Shown: one piece after another, positions 41,467 through 41,550 of the stretch
Layout of the letters: the number at the start of each line of letters is the position of its first letter
How positions within the stretch are numbered: the first letter of the stretch is position 1
Source of the DNA: Candidatus Cacconaster caballi
GTDB taxonomy: Bacteria; Bacteroidota; Bacteroidia; Bacteroidales; UBA932
Direction: 5' to 3'
DNA: 41,550 bases
NCBI GenBank assembly: GCA_018065695.1
Contig: JAGHST010000029.1
Coordinates: forward strand, 1-41,550
Notes under the pieces: model-generated
Databases searched by the model: none
What the model was told of the DNA's origin: nothing
The model's input: only the letters and a program-made list of their open reading frames with translations
Program-made: the position numbers and the translations under genes

Positions 41467-41550
41467 CTAACATATTGCAGCAGAAAGCCTTGCATTCAGC
41501 TTATCAAGAGCCCTCTGTGTACGTTCAATCTTTTTCCTGAGCAGTTCCTG
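41467..41550 (-). CDS. 3' end of an unidentified gene at the window edge
   Basis: The minus strand is open from the window edge to a TAG at 41467-41469. The 27 residues (QELLRKKIERTQRALDKLNA and on to SAAIC) are charged, helical and protein-like, similar to the end of a coiled coil. Too little is present to name it. It is convergent with the PrsW-like gene, with 66 bases between the stop codons. Confidence 0.4.
   Translation of the reverse strand, partial: QELLRKKIERTQRALDKLNARLSAAIC

Noticed and set aside
41439-41540. Frame of 33 codons with an ATG at the right edge
   Set aside because: Most of it overlaps the more protein-like minus-strand frame ending at 41467; no promoter and no recognisable sequence.
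1-41550. CRISPR arrays, tRNA or rRNA genes, insertion sequences
   Set aside because: No regularly spaced repeats, no cloverleaf with conserved T-loop, no rRNA landmark sequence and no transposase motif were seen on either strand.

Overview
The window looks like a chromosomal segment of an anaerobic gut-type Bacteroidales bacterium (Bacteroidota). The evidence is the protein families (BtuG-like DUF5074 lipoprotein, LptE-family lipoprotein next to SecG, NagX/DUF5009 protein, S9 peptidases, HEPN/MNT remnant), the many lipoprotein signals, the near absence of Shine-Dalgarno sequences, and repeated promoter elements of the Bacteroidetes type (TTTG, about 20 bases, then TAnnTTTG). I cannot place it to genus from the sequence alone.

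Layout. 1-548 has no convincing gene; it holds inverted repeats and a strong hairpin. 549-1808 (-) is an N-acetylhexosamine 1-kinase-like enzyme. 1993-5901 (-) is a compact ribosomal protein block, rplC-rplD-rplW-rplB-rpsS-rplV-rpsC, with its own promoter and 3' hairpin; the usual flanking genes (rpsJ before rplC, rplP after rpsC) are absent. 6037-10951 (+) holds two tandem S9 peptidases, one periplasmic and one a lipoprotein. 10956-11891 (-) is a DMT-family exporter. 11915-18125 (+) is a complete vitamin B12 uptake operon: promoter, cobalamin riboswitch, BtuB-type TonB receptor, BtuG-type surface lipoprotein, then BtuF, BtuC and BtuD. 18127-19770 (-) is an OmpA-like/TPR lipoprotein. 19855-22377 (+) is a sigma-54 activator, LptE-like lipoprotein, TPR-like protein and SecG, closed by a terminator. 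queH, lepA, a beta-lactamase-fold serine hydrolase and ispF follow. 26999-31412 (+) is a tightly packed run: small membrane protein, mutL, rhomboid protease, endonuclease/exonuclease/phosphatase-family protein and the t6A synthase gene tsaC. A phosphodiesterase and a NagX-like membrane protein lie on the minus strand, then rsmE on plus.

33907-37719 (+) is the most interesting block: a clostridial enoate-reductase/BaiCD-type flavoenzyme directly followed by the large and small subunits of an aconitase X (AcnX) dehydratase. Together they could dehydrate a hydroxy acid and reduce the product, a combination I do not recognise as a characterised pathway.

namZ (exo-N-acetylmuramidase family) and tsaE follow on minus. 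From about 39.4 kb the DNA is visibly more AT-rich and looks like decaying accessory sequence: a fused and interrupted HEPN-MNT toxin-antitoxin remnant, several hairpins, a dead Sel1-repeat gene, an intact PrsW-type membrane protease with a textbook Bacteroidetes promoter, and the 3' end of a further gene at the window edge.
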